Shown here: positions 49,149 through 59,776 of the stretch, piece by piece
How positions within the stretch are numbered: position 1 is the first letter of the stretch
How the letters are laid out: every line of letters starts with the position of its first letter
NCBI GenBank assembly: GCA_016784355.1
Contig: JADHUV010000008.1
Location: 17,774 to 81,773, forward strand
DNA length: 64,000 nucleotides
Direction: 5' to 3'
Source: Nitrospira sp.
GTDB taxonomy: Bacteria; Nitrospirota; Thermodesulfovibrionia; UBA6902
The notes under the pieces: generated by a model
Told to the model about the DNA's origin: nothing
Database searches by the model: none
What the model saw: the letters and a program-made list of their open reading frames with translations, nothing else
Program-made: the position numbers and the translations under genes

Positions 49149-52100
49149 ATGAATCTTGTTCATTATTTCAGAACCCCTGCCCTGGCAGATGCCAAAAAAA
49201 ACGAACTCTTACGAGCTCTTAAACAAAATATTTCTACTCAGATAAGTGGTATTGAGACAGAGTACTGCTATAATATTGCAGTTTCGGCAAAGCTGTCTGA
49301 GCAGGAAGATAGTACCCTGCGCTGGCTTTTATCGGAAACATTCGAGACAGATAAATTTTCCGGAGATAGTTTTCTGACAAGTCTCGCCGGTATGTCCGGG
49401 AGCAGCGGACAGATATTTGAGGTGGGTCCCAGGATGAATTTTACGACAGCCTGGTCGACCAATGCCGTATCTGTATGCCATGCCTGTGGTCTGGACAAGG
49501 TTCAGAGGATTGAGAGGTCACGCAGGTATCTTATAGATGTTTCTGCATCGCTACAGGATGGACAGATCGATACGTTTCTAGCCATGGTTCATGATCGTAT
49601 GACCGAGTGCAGGTATGCTGAGCGTCTTTTAACATTTGAGTCAGGGATGAAGCCTGAACCGGTTTTTGAGGTTCGTTTACTTCAGGACGGTATGTCAGCA
49701 CTGGATAAGATAAACAAGGAAATGGGCCTCGGACTTGATGACTGGGACCGGGAATATTATTACAATCTCTTTGTGAACGATCTTGGTCGTAATCCGACTA
49801 ATGTAGAGTGTTTTGATCTGAGTCAGTCTAATAGTGAGCACTCACGGCACTGGTTTTTTAAGGGACGACTCACAGTTGACGGCGAGGAAAAGCCGCACCA
49901 CCTTATTGATCTTATTAAAAAACCGCTTGATATAAATCCCCGTAACAGCGTAATCGCATTTAATGATAATTCGAGTTCTATCAGGGGTTATGAGATTAAT
50001 ACCATAGCACCGTCAGAGCCTGGTGCTGCTTCCGGGTTTCAGAAGGCAGTACGTAATTATGATATTATTTTTACTGCCGAGACCCATAATTTCCCAAGCG
50101 GTGTGGCGCCTTTTCCGGGTGCTGAGACAGGTACGGGCGGCAGACTCAGAGACGTGCAGGCAACCGGAAGGGGCGGGCTGGTTATGGCCGGGACGGCAGC
50201 GTATTGTGTTGGAAATCTGATGATTCCTGATTATGATCTCCCCTGGGAAGATCGTTCTGCAGTTTATCCGACAAACCTTGCTACCCCGCTGCAGATTGAG
50301 ATAGAGGCCAGCAATGGGGCTTCTGATTACGGTAATAAGTTTGGGGAACCTCTTATACAGGGGTATACCCGTTCTTTCGGGATGCGCATTGCCAGCGGTG
50401 AGCGGTATGAATGGATAAAACCGATTATGTTTACTGCTGGTGTGGGGCAGATGGATGCCGGGCATATTGAAAAGGGTGATCCCGCAAAAGGGATGTTTGT
50501 TGTAAAAGTAGGAGGGCCTGCCTACAGGATCGGTATTGGTGGCGGTGCTGCCTCAAGCATGATACAGGGAGAGAATCTGGCTGAGCTTGATTTCAATGCG
50601 GTTCAGCGTGGGGATGCTGAGATGGAGCAGAAGATGAACAGGGTCTTGCGGGCCTGTGTCGAGCTTGGTGATGGTAACCCTATCGTCAGCATACATGATC
50701 AGGGCGCCGGTGGGAGTTGCAATGTAGTAAAGGAAATAATTTATCCTGCCGGCGGAAGGATAGAGATCCGGAAAATTGAGAGCGGAGATGATACCTTGTC
50801 TGTTCTTGAGATATGGGGCGGAGAGTATCAGGAGCAGAGTGCCTTGCTTATCAGGCCTGAAAATATGCCGCTGTTTGAAAGATTATGCCTTCGTGAAAAA
50901 GTGGTATGTGCAGCAATAGGCGAGATCACGGGTGATGGCTATATTGTGCTGCATGACGAGATAGATAATAGTACCCCTGTAAACCTGGATCTTGAGAAAG
51001 TATTGGGAGACATGCCTCAAAAGACCTTTACCCTAGACAGAATACCTTTGACTGCTGAGCCATTGAAGCTGCCGCAGGGTATTACATTTAAAGACGCCCT
51101 TGAGCGTGTGCTGAGGCTTGTATCTGTGGGGTCTAAGAGGTTTCTGACTAATAAAGTGGATCGTTGTGTTACAGGACTGGTCGTTCAGCAGCAGTGTGCC
51201 GGCCCTTTACAGTTGACGGTAGCAGACGTCGCCGTTGTTGCCCAGAGTCACTTCGGGTTGACCGGTACCGCGATATCTATTGGAGAGCAGCCTGTAAAAT
51301 CATTGCTGGACCCGGCGGCTATGGCACGGCTTTCGGTTGGTGAGGCACTGACAAATATAGTGTGGGCAAAGGTAAGTGCCCTGGAAGATATTAAGTGCTC
51401 AGGTAACTGGATGTGGGCTGCCAAGCTTTCGGGTGAAGGTGCCCGGCTGTATGATGCAGCGGTCGCGCTGAGTGAGATCTTAATAGCTCTTGGAATTGCT
51501 ATTGATGGCGGGAAGGATAGTCTTTCCATGGCAGCACAGGTTGCTCATTGCGGCGAAAGCGAGACTGTTAAATCGCCAGGGACACTTGTGATTTCTGCAT
51601 ATGTGACCTGTCCCGACATAACAAAGGTGATTACTCCGGATATTAAACAGCCGGGGAAAAGTCATCTGATGCTGATTGATCTGGGCATGGGGAAAAATAG
51701 ACTCGGCGGCAGTTCGCTTGCCCAGGTTTACAGTCAGATTGGCAATGACTGTCCTGATGTGGATGATCCTGCCCTTCTGAAGAGCGCCTTCAGAGCTGTT
51801 CAGTCGATGATTGATAAGGGCATTATTCTGTCCGGTCATGACCGCAGTGACGGAGGGCTTATTACGACTATCCTTGAGATGGCCTTTTCAGGAAATTGCG
51901 GAGTACAGGTGGACATGTTAAATGATGGATCAGACGATGCCTTTAGTATGTATTTTGCTGAGGAACTCGGTTTGGTTATTGAATATATCGCAGGGAAGGA
52001 AGAGGAAGTGATAAAGGTTCTGAATGCAGGCTCAGTGCCATATCAGATTATTGGAAAGACCACAGAGGCTAAAAATATATCTGTGAAGTTGAATGGTAAT

Positions 52101-53084
52101 GTTATCGTTGCTGAGGATATGAGAGAATTGAGATCTGTGTGGGAGGAGACCAGCTTTCAGCTTGAGCGTCTGCAGGCAGATTCGCATTGTGCGCAGGAGG
52201 AAAACGCTGCAATCTTTGACCGTAAGGGCCCAGATTACAGGCTGAGTTTTCAGCCCGCTGATACTGAGCCGGTGCTTCTATCCGCGGCGGTAAAACCCAA
52301 GATAGCAATCCTCAGAGAAGAGGGCAGCAATAGTGACCGGGAGATGACATCTGCCTTTTACCAGGCGGGGTTTGAGCCTTGGGATGTAACAATGACTGAC
52401 CTTCTTGCTGATCGGGTATCGCTTGCTGATTTCAGGGGAATAGCATTTGTCGGCGGGTTTAGTTATGCCGATGTGCTTGACTCTGCAAAGGGATGGGCCG
52501 GGGTAATTAGATTTAATGAACGCATATGGAATGATTTTCAGGACTTTTATAACAGGAGTGATACCTTTAGTCTGGGCGTGTGTAATGGATGTCAACTTAT
52601 GGCGCTTCTTGGGTGGATACCAGTAAAGGACGTGCCTGACGAAAAACAGCCCCGCTTTATTCATAATGTTGCCGGAAGGTTTGAGTCCAGATTTTCTTCG
52701 GTTAAGATATTGCCGGGCCCTTCGATCATGCTTAATGGGATGGAGGGTTCTGTGCTTGGTGTCTGGGTTGCACACGGTGAAGGCCGGACATATTTCCCTG
52801 ATGAGGCAATCCTGTCTGTTGTTGAGAGGGATGGCCTTGCTCCTATAAGGTATGTGGATGACGATAATGAAGTGACAATGAAATATCCTTTTAATCCTAA
52901 TGGTTCAGCCCTGGGAATAGCTGGAATGTGTTCTGCGGATGGAAGGCATCTTGCGCTAATGCCTCATCCGGAAAGGTCCTTTTTGAAGTGGCAGTGGCCC
53001 TGGATGCCGGAAGAGTGGGAAGGTGGTTCTGTCGCATCCCCATGGCTTAAGATGTTTCAGAATGCCAGGCTCTGGTGTGAATAA
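49149..53084 (+). CDS. purL: Phosphoribosylformylglycinamidine synthase, single-chain type
   Basis: 1311 residues, the long form in which PurS-like, PurL and PurQ parts are fused. SQSNSEHSRHWFFKGRL, ETHNFPSGVAPFPGAETGTGGRLRD and GDPAKGMFVVKVGG mark the synthase; RSDGGLITTILEMAFSG is in the second half. The C-terminal glutaminase (about 1040-1311) has GVCNGCQLMALLGW with the nucleophilic Cys and MPHPERSF. It converts FGAR to FGAM with Gln and ATP. The long form is typical of Beta/Gammaproteobacteria and eukaryotes. Confidence 0.96.
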   Translation: MNLVHYFRTPALADAKKNELLRALKQNISTQISGIETEYCYNIAVSAKLSEQEDSTLRWLLSETFETDKFSGDSFLTSLAGMSGSSGQIFEVGPRMNFTTAWSTNAVSVCHACGLDKVQRIERSRRYLIDVSASLQDGQIDTFLAMVHDRMTECRYAERLLTFESGMKPEPVFEVRLLQDGMSALDKINKEMGLGLDDWDREYYYNLFVNDLGRNPTNVECFDLSQSNSEHSRHWFFKGRLTVDGEEKPHHLIDLIKKPLDINPRNSVIAFNDNSSSIRGYEINTIAPSEPGAASGFQKAVRNYDIIFTAETHNFPSGVAPFPGAETGTGGRLRDVQATGRGGLVMAGTAAYCVGNLMIPDYDLPWEDRSAVYPTNLATPLQIEIEASNGASDYGNKFGEPLIQGYTRSFGMRIASGERYEWIKPIMFTAGVGQMDAGHIEKGDPAKGMFVVKVGGPAYRIGIGGGAASSMIQGENLAELDFNAVQRGDAEMEQKMNRVLRACVELGDGNPIVSIHDQGAGGSCNVVKEIIYPAGGRIEIRKIESGDDTLSVLEIWGGEYQEQSALLIRPENMPLFERLCLREKVVCAAIGEITGDGYIVLHDEIDNSTPVNLDLEKVLGDMPQKTFTLDRIPLTAEPLKLPQGITFKDALERVLRLVSVGSKRFLTNKVDRCVTGLVVQQQCAGPLQLTVADVAVVAQSHFGLTGTAISIGEQPVKSLLDPAAMARLSVGEALTNIVWAKVSALEDIKCSGNWMWAAKLSGEGARLYDAAVALSEILIALGIAIDGGKDSLSMAAQVAHCGESETVKSPGTLVISAYVTCPDITKVITPDIKQPGKSHLMLIDLGMGKNRLGGSSLAQVYSQIGNDCPDVDDPALLKSAFRAVQSMIDKGIILSGHDRSDGGLITTILEMAFSGNCGVQVDMLNDGSDDAFSMYFAEELGLVIEYIAGKEEEVIKVLNAGSVPYQIIGKTTEAKNISVKLNGNVIVAEDMRELRSVWEETSFQLERLQADSHCAQEENAAIFDRKGPDYRLSFQPADTEPVLLSAAVKPKIAILREEGSNSDREMTSAFYQAGFEPWDVTMTDLLADRVSLADFRGIAFVGGFSYADVLDSAKGWAGVIRFNERIWNDFQDFYNRSDTFSLGVCNGCQLMALLGWIPVKDVPDEKQPRFIHNVAGRFESRFSSVKILPGPSIMLNGMEGSVLGVWVAHGEGRTYFPDEAILSVVERDGLAPIRYVDDDNEVTMKYPFNPNGSALGIAGMCSADGRHLALMPHPERSFLKWQWPWMPEEWEGGSVASPWLKMFQNARLWCE

Positions 53085-53145
53085 ATTTAAGTATTTACAT
53101 GTTATACTATTTAACACTTCAAACTAATTACTATCAGGAATACCC

Positions 53146-54606
53146 GTGAACCGCATTAAAAGATTGATCCGTAACGAAAAGCTTTTTAACACCCCATATA
53201 TCCCGTTTACCAGTGATAAATTCCATGATGAGTGCGGGGTGTTCGGCATTCATGGACATGCTGAGGCCGCAAACCTTACATATCTCGGATTGCATGCTCT
53301 TCAGCACAGGGGGCAGGAAGGTGCAGGTATATGTTCTTCTGACAGGCGGCAGATGTTTATAGAGAAATCTATGGGGCTTGTTATAGATATTTTCTCTGAG
53401 AAGCGTTTGAAAAGGCTTCCGGGCGATATCGCGATTGGTCATAACCGCTACTCTACAGCCGGTACCAGTTCACTGAAAAATGTTCAGCCTATTATGGTTA
53501 ATTATTCTCTGGGATCCCTTGCGATTGCCCATAACGGTAATCTGGTAAATGCGATTGAACTGAGGACAGAACTGGAGTCCAGAGGGGCCATTTTTCAGTC
53601 TACAGCGGACAGTGAGGTAATTATTCACCTTATTGCCAGTTCCCGTGAAGATACGCTCCATGATCGCCTGATTGATGCGGTAAGCCGTATTTCAGGTGCA
53701 TATAGCCTGCTTCTTATGACTGAAAATGAGATGGTCGCTATCCGTGATCCTTTCGGTTTCCGTCCTTTGAGTATTGGTATGCTTGACGGTGCATATGTAG
53801 TTGCCTCTGAGACCTGTGCATTTGATCTTGTAGGTGCGAAATTTGTACGGGATGTCGAACCCGGTGAGATGATTATTATTAATGACGAGGGTATGCAGTC
53901 AGTCAGGGCGGTTCCCTCGCCTCGTCATGCTTTTTGTGTTTTTGAGTGTATTTATTTTGCGAGGCCTGACAGTAATGTATTCGGAAATCAAAATGTTGAT
54001 GCCATGCGGAAAAACTTTGGTCGGGAGCTTGCAAGAGAGTATCCTGTAGAAGCTGATATTGTAATACCGGTTCCGGACTCAGGTGTTCCTGCGGCCCTGG
54101 GGTATGCTGCTGAAAGTGGTATTCCTTTTGACTGCGGTCTGATCAGGAATCATTATGTAGGTAGAACCTTTATTGAACCTCGGCAGTCGATCAGGCATTT
54201 TGGTGTGAAGATTAAGTTAAATCCCATAAGGAAACTCCTTGAGGGAAAACGTGTGGTGGTGGTAGATGATTCTATCGTGAGAGGGACGACCAGTAAAAAG
54301 ATTGTCAAGATGATTCGTGAGGGCGGTGGCGCCAAGGAAGTTCACTTGCGTATAAGCTCTCCACCGACTACCGGGCCGTGTTTTTACGGGATCAATACAC
54401 CTACAAGGAAAGAACTTATAGCCTCTACTCATAGTGTCGAAGAGATTAGAAAATATATTACTGCCGATTCCCTTCAGTACATGACCTGGGAGGGTATTTT
54501 TAAAGATATTCCCGACCCTGAGCAATATTGCTCAGCCTGTTTTAATGATAAATATCCCGTGCTATGCTGCCAGGAAAAGGCCGAGCAATTCGACCTTTTC
54601 ACATGA
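53146..54606 (+). CDS. purF: Amidophosphoribosyltransferase
   Basis: 486 residues from GTG 53146. A 29-residue propeptide precedes CGVFGIHGH (Cys 30), so the nucleophile is probably exposed by cleavage. [18 protein letters not shown] and HNGNLVN form the glutaminase; [15 protein letters not shown] is the PRPP loop. Cysteines in [21 protein letters not shown] and YCSACF fit the Fe-S ligands of the Bacillus-type enzyme. First step of purine synthesis. It follows purL by 61 nt. Confidence 0.95.
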   Translation: MNRIKRLIRNEKLFNTPYIPFTSDKFHDECGVFGIHGHAEAANLTYLGLHALQHRGQEGAGICSSDRRQMFIEKSMGLVIDIFSEKRLKRLPGDIAIGHNRYSTAGTSSLKNVQPIMVNYSLGSLAIAHNGNLVNAIELRTELESRGAIFQSTADSEVIIHLIASSREDTLHDRLIDAVSRISGAYSLLLMTENEMVAIRDPFGFRPLSIGMLDGAYVVASETCAFDLVGAKFVRDVEPGEMIIINDEGMQSVRAVPSPRHAFCVFECIYFARPDSNVFGNQNVDAMRKNFGRELAREYPVEADIVIPVPDSGVPAALGYAAESGIPFDCGLIRNHYVGRTFIEPRQSIRHFGVKIKLNPIRKLLEGKRVVVVDDSIVRGTTSKKIVKMIREGGGAKEVHLRISSPPTTGPCFYGINTPTRKELIASTHSVEEIRKYITADSLQYMTWEGIFKDIPDPEQYCSACFNDKYPVLCCQEKAEQFDLFT

Positions 54607-54610
54607 TCCG

Positions 54611-55042
54611 CTAATAATTCTTATTGTAATTACAATCAATTGTAAATGTGTCGCCTGCTGCACGTGAACCTGCTATGCCTGAGGCAATTACGGTAAAGCA
54701 GGGGTTTTGTGCGGTTGCCCAGGTCGGCGGTGCTGCGAGCGGTATATCAAGGGCAAAATTCTGGACGATCTGATAAGTATAGTTTCTGTCGGCACCTGGC
54801 TGAAAGCCCGGCATCAGTGCCTGTATGGCGGCAACATTGCCAGCACCGGCAGTATATTGTGCATTCTCTGCAAAAAATTGTTCCTCCAACAGCCTGAGGG
54901 ACTCCAGGTTTTTATATGCCTCTGTCTTGGTTGCGTTCCTTTGCTGACCCACATATGCAGGAATAGCGATGGCCGCAAGAATCCCGATAATTGCTATAAC
55001 GATCATTAATTCTATAAGAGTAAATCCCTTGCTGTTTTTCAC
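54611..55042 (-). CDS. Type IV pilin-like protein
   Basis: 143 residues. [34 protein letters not shown] is a class III signal with cleavage after Gly 6 and Glu at position +5 of the mature chain, the type IV pilin hallmark. Two Cys near the end (NPCFTV, IDCNYN) could form the D-region disulfide. Third of three pilin genes. It is convergent with purF, 4 nt from its stop, and lies behind a strong terminator after the first pilin. Confidence 0.9.
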   Translation of the reverse strand: MKNSKGFTLIELMIVIAIIGILAAIAIPAYVGQQRNATKTEAYKNLESLRLLEEQFFAENAQYTAGAGNVAAIQALMPGFQPGADRNYTYQIVQNFALDIPLAAPPTWATAQNPCFTVIASGIAGSRAAGDTFTIDCNYNKNY

Positions 55043-55071
55043 TTTAATACCTCCAGATAATAATAAATATG

Positions 55072-55626
55072 TTAATCAGCACTTACAGACTTGCTGAATA
55101 TTATGCTGCCTAACCTGTCCGTCCCTGAGATAAAAAGATATTGGATTCCCTGGTTTTCCGCCGGGGTAAAGCACAGGGTGACCTGTCCGGTATTTACTGC
55201 TGCTATAGTATCGCATGCGGTCTGAGTAGCTGTTACCCCGCCGCTTACCCATAATGTATTGGCAGCGTTCCAGGGGCTGCTCAGATTTAGTCCAGCTGGC
55301 CCTGTTGCGCCGAGGAATGTTGTAGCGAGGCCGGCTGTTGCCAGTGCAGTGTTGGTAATGTCTGCGCCAGCAATGACAGAACCATCGCCGTTAGAATCTA
55401 CTTCCGTAAGAGTGCCAAGTAATGTGTTGCCTTTTTTGGTTGCACTTATCCATCTCTGAAGATCGGTTGAGCTTGCATTGGCGACTCTTATTAGAGCACC
55501 CCTTCTGGCCCTCTCCTGCATTCCTACGTAGGAGGGTATTGCTATTGCACTAAGGATTCCGATTATTGATACTACTATCAGTAGCTCTATCAGTGTGAAT
55601 CCTTTTATGTCGCTATTTGTTTTCAT
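55072..55626 (-). CDS. Type IV pilin-like protein with DxNxDG loop
   Basis: 184 residues. [36 protein letters not shown] is the pilin N-terminus. The middle has [11 protein letters not shown], a calcium-loop-like DxNxDG, then [18 protein letters not shown], two Cys (ACDT, LCFTP) and [11 protein letters not shown]. It is a clear paralogue of the protein at 55682, sharing the same plan and ending. It is separated from that gene by a terminator. Confidence 0.9.
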   Translation of the reverse strand: MKTNSDIKGFTLIELLIVVSIIGILSAIAIPSYVGMQERARRGALIRVANASSTDLQRWISATKKGNTLLGTLTEVDSNGDGSVIAGADITNTALATAGLATTFLGATGPAGLNLSSPWNAANTLWVSGGVTATQTACDTIAAVNTGQVTLCFTPAENQGIQYLFISGTDRLGSIIFSKSVSAD

Positions 55627-55631
55627 GGGCT

Positions 55632-55663
55632 TAAAAAAAAGGGGGAGTTTTCACTCCCCCTTG
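55632..55663 (-). terminator. Rho-independent terminator after the first pilin gene
   Basis: On the minus strand AAGGGGGAGT pairs with ACTCCCCCTT around GAAA, followed by a run of T. It would end most transcription from the sigma-54 promoter after the first pilin, so that gene should be expressed far more than the two behind it. Confidence 0.85.
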
Positions 55664-55681
55664 GGTTATAGGCTTTTAGTT

Positions 55682-56242
55682 TTAGTCTGCGCTAATTTGT
55701 TTCTGGTAGATAACTGCTCCAGTGTTATCAGCGGCTGCCAGGAATATTGACTGAATGGTCTGGCCATCAGCTGGGGTGAAGCACATTGTGATTGCTCCGG
55801 CTGTTACTGCTGCGCTACATGTGGCCTGGTTTGCTGCAACACCACCACTTACCCACAGAGGATTGGCAGAGTTCCAGGGAGAGAGCTGGTTAAGACCTAA
55901 AGGACCTGTTGCAACTGCAAACTGAGCTGTAACGCCGGCTGTTGCAAGGGCTGTGTTTGTCAGGTCTGTACCTACAACAACTACTCCATCGCCATTTGTG
56001 TCTACTTCAGTAAGAGCGCCTCCAAGTGTGCCTGCTTTTTTTGCTGCTATCATCCAGCCCTGAATCTCATAAGCTGATGATTCACTGGCTCTTATAACAC
56101 CGCCTCTTCTGCCTCTTTCCTGCATACCAATGTATCCCGGGATTGCGATTGCTGCTAAAATTCCGATAATAGCGACAACGATTAAGAGCTCGATGAGTGT
56201 GAAACCTTTTTGATTCTTAAGATTGTTAATTGCTTTGTACAT
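55682..56242 (-). CDS. Type IV pilin (likely major pilin)
   Basis: 186 residues. [38 protein letters not shown] is the pilin N-terminus with Glu +5. EVDTNGDGVVV forms a DxNxDG loop; NQLSPWNSANPLWVSGG and the Cys pair (ATCS, MCFTP) follow, ending IYQKQISAD. Being first behind the sigma-54 promoter and alone before the terminator, it is the best candidate for the major pilin. A GGAGG site precedes the ATG. Confidence 0.92.
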   Translation of the reverse strand: MYKAINNLKNQKGFTLIELLIVVAIIGILAAIAIPGYIGMQERGRRGGVIRASESSAYEIQGWMIAAKKAGTLGGALTEVDTNGDGVVVVGTDLTNTALATAGVTAQFAVATGPLGLNQLSPWNSANPLWVSGGVAANQATCSAAVTAGAITMCFTPADGQTIQSIFLAAADNTGAVIYQKQISAD

Positions 56243-56380
56243 TTACGCCTCCTTTAAAATGTGGCCTTTTAAGGCCGGGTTAAAATTTTGGGCTGTTATG
56301 CCTGCCCCCCTGGTACTGCTATATGTTTCCTTAAACCTCCTAAATTTTATTTTCGTTAATCTGTTTTACACTTCTCTGTA

Positions 56381-56398
56381 TTGCATATTGCGTGCCAC
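56381..56398 (-). promoter_or_regulatory. Sigma-54 (RpoN) promoter of the pilin genes
   Basis: On the minus strand GTGGCACGCAATATGCAA has GG and GC exactly 10 nt apart and the full TGGCACG -24 box. It lies about 140 nt upstream of the pilin ATG at 56242. Confidence 0.7.
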
Positions 56399-56455
56399 CA
56401 AATAAAAAATAAATTAATGTTAAATATCAAGTAGTTATGAAATTGGCTAATTGCT

Positions 56456-56508
56456 AGTGACAAAAAGTGAAAGTGTAAAAGATGTCGTCAGTGACATTTT
56501 TTGTCACT
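56456..56508 (-). promoter_or_regulatory. Candidate activator-binding repeats upstream of the pilin promoter
   Basis: A perfect AGTGACA/TGTCACT inverted repeat (56490-56508, spacer TTTTT) and an AGTGACA copy at 56456 lie 60-110 bp upstream of the sigma-54 element. TGTC-type repeats are what PilR-like activators bind. The 394-base gap 56243-56636 holds these sites, and no gene is seen. Confidence 0.45.
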
Positions 56509-56636
56509 TAGGAGTGTTGTAGGGGTGGATTGTGACAGGTGGGGATGTTTGCGATGCAGCCGCATGGCAGGATGGTTATTAGGGCAAGGCTCGCCTTACC
56601 ACTACTTGCAGTAAATATAGATACACATATAATAGT

Positions 56637-58766
56637 ATGATGCTTGTGAAACGAATCCTGATCCTGCTGCCGGTACTGATCTTTGTCCTGCTTCTGCAAT
56701 CCTTTTTCTGGGTGCCTACTTATGATGAGCAGGCAAAAGGTAATCCCGAGCGGCTTGAGGAGTTTATTGCAGCCTCTATCGGTGATGCGCGTATACTGAA
56801 CCCGATACTCCACGCTGATGCCTCTAGCGGAACTATTGTAGATAAGGTGTTTGAAGGTCTTATAGACAGGGATGAAGAATTGAGGTTTAGGGGGCGGCTG
56901 GCGGAGAGTTGGGATATATATGAAGAGGCTTATTTCTATGTGAACGATGTAATGGGCCCTGTCGCCGGACAAATTGAAAAGCTGATAATGGATGCCAAAG
57001 GTCAGTCGTCCTATAATGGCTCTTCGCTCGGAGAGTCCTTACAGAATATAAAAGCTATAGAAGTACTCCCGGCAGAGACTCAAGCCGAAGAGCTGCAGGT
57101 CTCCGGTCCTGCTGTTGAAGATCTAAAGCCTGAGCAGATTACTCTAAATATTAGTATCAGGAGTCCGGAGCGGATCAAATTAACACTCGGCAGGGTGGAT
57201 CAGGAGCTGTTTGAAAATCTTGAAGAGCTTTTAGGGAAGGAATATTTCAGTTCATTCCCTGCAGAAAAGTATATCGATATTGTTCAGTCCGGTCACAGTG
57301 GCCGCATGGCTGAACTGGCGCAGAAATATCTTCCCTCTGTTGAGCACAATCCTGTGATTATATTTAATCTTCGCAAAGGGGTTAAGTTTCATGATGGTGA
57401 GGAGTTTGATTCGGGAGACGTAAGGTTTACCTTTGAGTCGGTAATGGATGTCGCTAACCTTTCCCCTCGTATGTCAGACTTTGAGCCGGTCAAGCGCCTT
57501 GAAGAGGCAGGCAGGTATAAGGTCAGGGTTATATATAAGCGCTTGTATTCTCCGGCATTCGGTACCTGGGGGATGGGAATACTTCCAGAGCATCTATTAA
57601 ATAAAGAGGCCCTTGAGAAAGAAGCAATGGCCAAAGGGGAGGAGCCTGGGAAGTTTGGCCTGAGGGACTCTGATTTTAATAGAAAGCCTGTTGGTACAGG
57701 GCCATTTGCATTTCGGGAGTGGAAATCTGACCAGTATATTATGCTTGACAGACACGACGATTACTGGGAAGGGGCAGCCAATTATAAAAATTATACATAC
57801 AGAGTGGTGCCGGATCTGCTGACTCAGGAAATGGAGTTTTATGGCGGGGCAATAGACAGTTACGGTGTACAGCCTCATCAGGTGGAAAGGCTGGGAAATG
57901 ATGATGCATATCAGAGTTTCTCGGGTCTGTCATTCGGGTATACATATATTGGATATAATATGCGTCGGGAGATGTTCAGTGACAAGAGGGTCAGAAAGGC
58001 TCTGGGAATGGCTATTGATGTAGACAAGATTATCAAGTATGTCATGTATAATGAGGCAGAGCGGATTACCGGGCCGTTTGTGAAGCAGACTGATTATTAT
58101 GATGCCTCAATCGTGCCATTGCCTTATGACCCAGAAGGAGCGCTCAAGCTTTTGGCTGAGGCCGGCTGGAAGCGTAACGGGGACGGACGACTGGAAAAAG
58201 AGGGGAAGCCTTTCGCCTTTACATTGATCACAAACGGGGGGAATGATCTAAGGAAGAGTATTCTGGCGATTGCACAGGATGCATGGAAAAAGATTGGGAT
58301 TGATGTAAAGACTGATATTGTTGAGTGGACGGTTTTTCTTGGCAAACACGTCAATACCGGTAATTTTGATGCCCTGATACTTGGATGGTCAATGGGGATA
58401 GACCCTGACCTTTATCAGATATGGCACTCCAGTCAGACTAATCCGCAACAGCTGAATTTTGTAGGGTTTGAAAATGCAGAGGCGGATGACCTTATAGTGA
58501 AAATACGGCAGGAGTATGATTATGACCGGCAGGTGCAGTATTGTAATAAACTTCATAATATTATTGCTGATGAGCAGCCGTATACATTTTTATATGTAGG
58601 TAAATGGACAGCCGTTCTGGATAAGAAAATCGTAATACTGGATCGTATGCCTTCCGGTGAGGAAAAGATTGCAAAGATTGAGCCTACAAGGACAGGCAAC
58701 TATTCTTTTTACTTTAATAAGTGGGTGAAGCTTTCTGATAATCCCGTGTTTGATATGGAGCAATAA
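56637..58766 (+). CDS. ABC transporter substrate-binding protein, peptide (Opp/Dpp) type
   Basis: 709 residues. An N-terminal hydrophobic segment (about 5-25), without a lipobox Cys, may be a signal or membrane anchor. LNPILHADASSGTIVDKVFEGLI and RLAESWDI start the SBP_bac_5 fold, which resumes at VIIFNLRKGVKFHDGEEFDSGDVRFTFE; between them (about 95-235) is an extra 140-residue helical insertion. GTGPFAFREWKSDQYIMLDR, SDKRVRKALGMAIDVDKII and the C-terminal half are normal. It binds peptides or similar ligands for the permease encoded next. Confidence 0.9.
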   Translation: MMLVKRILILLPVLIFVLLLQSFFWVPTYDEQAKGNPERLEEFIAASIGDARILNPILHADASSGTIVDKVFEGLIDRDEELRFRGRLAESWDIYEEAYFYVNDVMGPVAGQIEKLIMDAKGQSSYNGSSLGESLQNIKAIEVLPAETQAEELQVSGPAVEDLKPEQITLNISIRSPERIKLTLGRVDQELFENLEELLGKEYFSSFPAEKYIDIVQSGHSGRMAELAQKYLPSVEHNPVIIFNLRKGVKFHDGEEFDSGDVRFTFESVMDVANLSPRMSDFEPVKRLEEAGRYKVRVIYKRLYSPAFGTWGMGILPEHLLNKEALEKEAMAKGEEPGKFGLRDSDFNRKPVGTGPFAFREWKSDQYIMLDRHDDYWEGAANYKNYTYRVVPDLLTQEMEFYGGAIDSYGVQPHQVERLGNDDAYQSFSGLSFGYTYIGYNMRREMFSDKRVRKALGMAIDVDKIIKYVMYNEAERITGPFVKQTDYYDASIVPLPYDPEGALKLLAEAGWKRNGDGRLEKEGKPFAFTLITNGGNDLRKSILAIAQDAWKKIGIDVKTDIVEWTVFLGKHVNTGNFDALILGWSMGIDPDLYQIWHSSQTNPQQLNFVGFENAEADDLIVKIRQEYDYDRQVQYCNKLHNIIADEQPYTFLYVGKWTAVLDKKIVILDRMPSGEEKIAKIEPTRTGNYSFYFNKWVKLSDNPVFDMEQ

Positions 58767-58770
58767 CTGA

Positions 58771-59730
58771 ATGTTTTCCTTTGCGGTAAGAAGTTTTTTT
58801 CAAAAGTTGATTACGCTGTTTTTTATTTCCGTGATCTCGTTTCTTGTCGTGTATCTGGCACCGGGGGAGCCGAGTCAGATAGATCCGATGAATCCTAAAT
58901 TTACGGTCGAAGATCTGGAACGATTCCGGCAGGAGTTTAATCTTGATAAACCCCTGCACATGCAGTACTACCTGTACTATAAGAATCTCTTTACAGGTCA
59001 GCTGAAATCGTGGAAAGATAATCAGCCGGTTTTGGGTAAAATCGTGGAGCGATTCATAAACAGTCTATGGCTTTTTATTGTAGGCACTGTGATTACCTGG
59101 TGTCTCTCCTTTCCTGTTGGGATACAGGCAGCAATAAACAGGGGGTCTGTATTTGACCGCTCCACAACATTTTTTGCGTACGTTCTTATATCTATCCCCA
59201 GTTTCTTCTTTGCATATATGCTCATTATATTCGTGGTGAAAAATTTCAATGTCCCCGTGATCGGTATGCAGACCTTCGGCATGTCCGGTGCCGGTGCCTT
59301 CAGTCAGGTGATGGACAGGATGTGGCATCTTGTGCTGCCCTCGGTTCTTGGTGCGCTGGGGGGTATTGCGCTGCTTTCGAGATATGTTAGAGCCCAGATG
59401 CTGGAGGTCATACATCAGGATTATATCCGAACAGCAAAGGCGAAGGGACTTTCTTCAGACAAGGTCTATTATAAACATGCTTTTCGCAATGCACTGCTTC
59501 CCTTTGTGACAATGTTCGGGCTGATATTGCCGGGCCTGATAGGCGGGTCAGTGATTATAGAATCAATATTTGCATGGCCGGGTATGGGAAGGATGGGTTA
59601 TGAGGCGATTCTTGCCAGAGATTATCCCATTATCCTGACTATTAATTTCATAGCCGCTGTGCTGGTGCTTGCCGGTACCTTTATATCAGATGTTCTGTAT
59701 ATGGTCGTTGATCCAAGGATAAGACTTTGA
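58771..59730 (+). CDS. Peptide ABC transporter permease, OppB/DppB type
   Basis: 319 residues, about six membrane segments. Starts FAVRSFFQKLITLFFISVISFLVVYLAPGEP; the coupling-loop motif YIRTAKAKGLSSDKVYYKHAFRNALLP is the EAA motif of binding-protein-dependent permeases, and GGSVIIESIFAWPGMGRMGYEAI is the conserved C-terminal loop. It starts 5 nt after the binding-protein stop. Confidence 0.93.
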   Translation: MFSFAVRSFFQKLITLFFISVISFLVVYLAPGEPSQIDPMNPKFTVEDLERFRQEFNLDKPLHMQYYLYYKNLFTGQLKSWKDNQPVLGKIVERFINSLWLFIVGTVITWCLSFPVGIQAAINRGSVFDRSTTFFAYVLISIPSFFFAYMLIIFVVKNFNVPVIGMQTFGMSGAGAFSQVMDRMWHLVLPSVLGALGGIALLSRYVRAQMLEVIHQDYIRTAKAKGLSSDKVYYKHAFRNALLPFVTMFGLILPGLIGGSVIIESIFAWPGMGRMGYEAILARDYPIILTINFIAAVLVLAGTFISDVLYMVVDPRIRL

Positions 59731-59776
59731 AATATATATGCCTTCAGCTGAAAATAAGAGGTAATGCATAGGTGCG

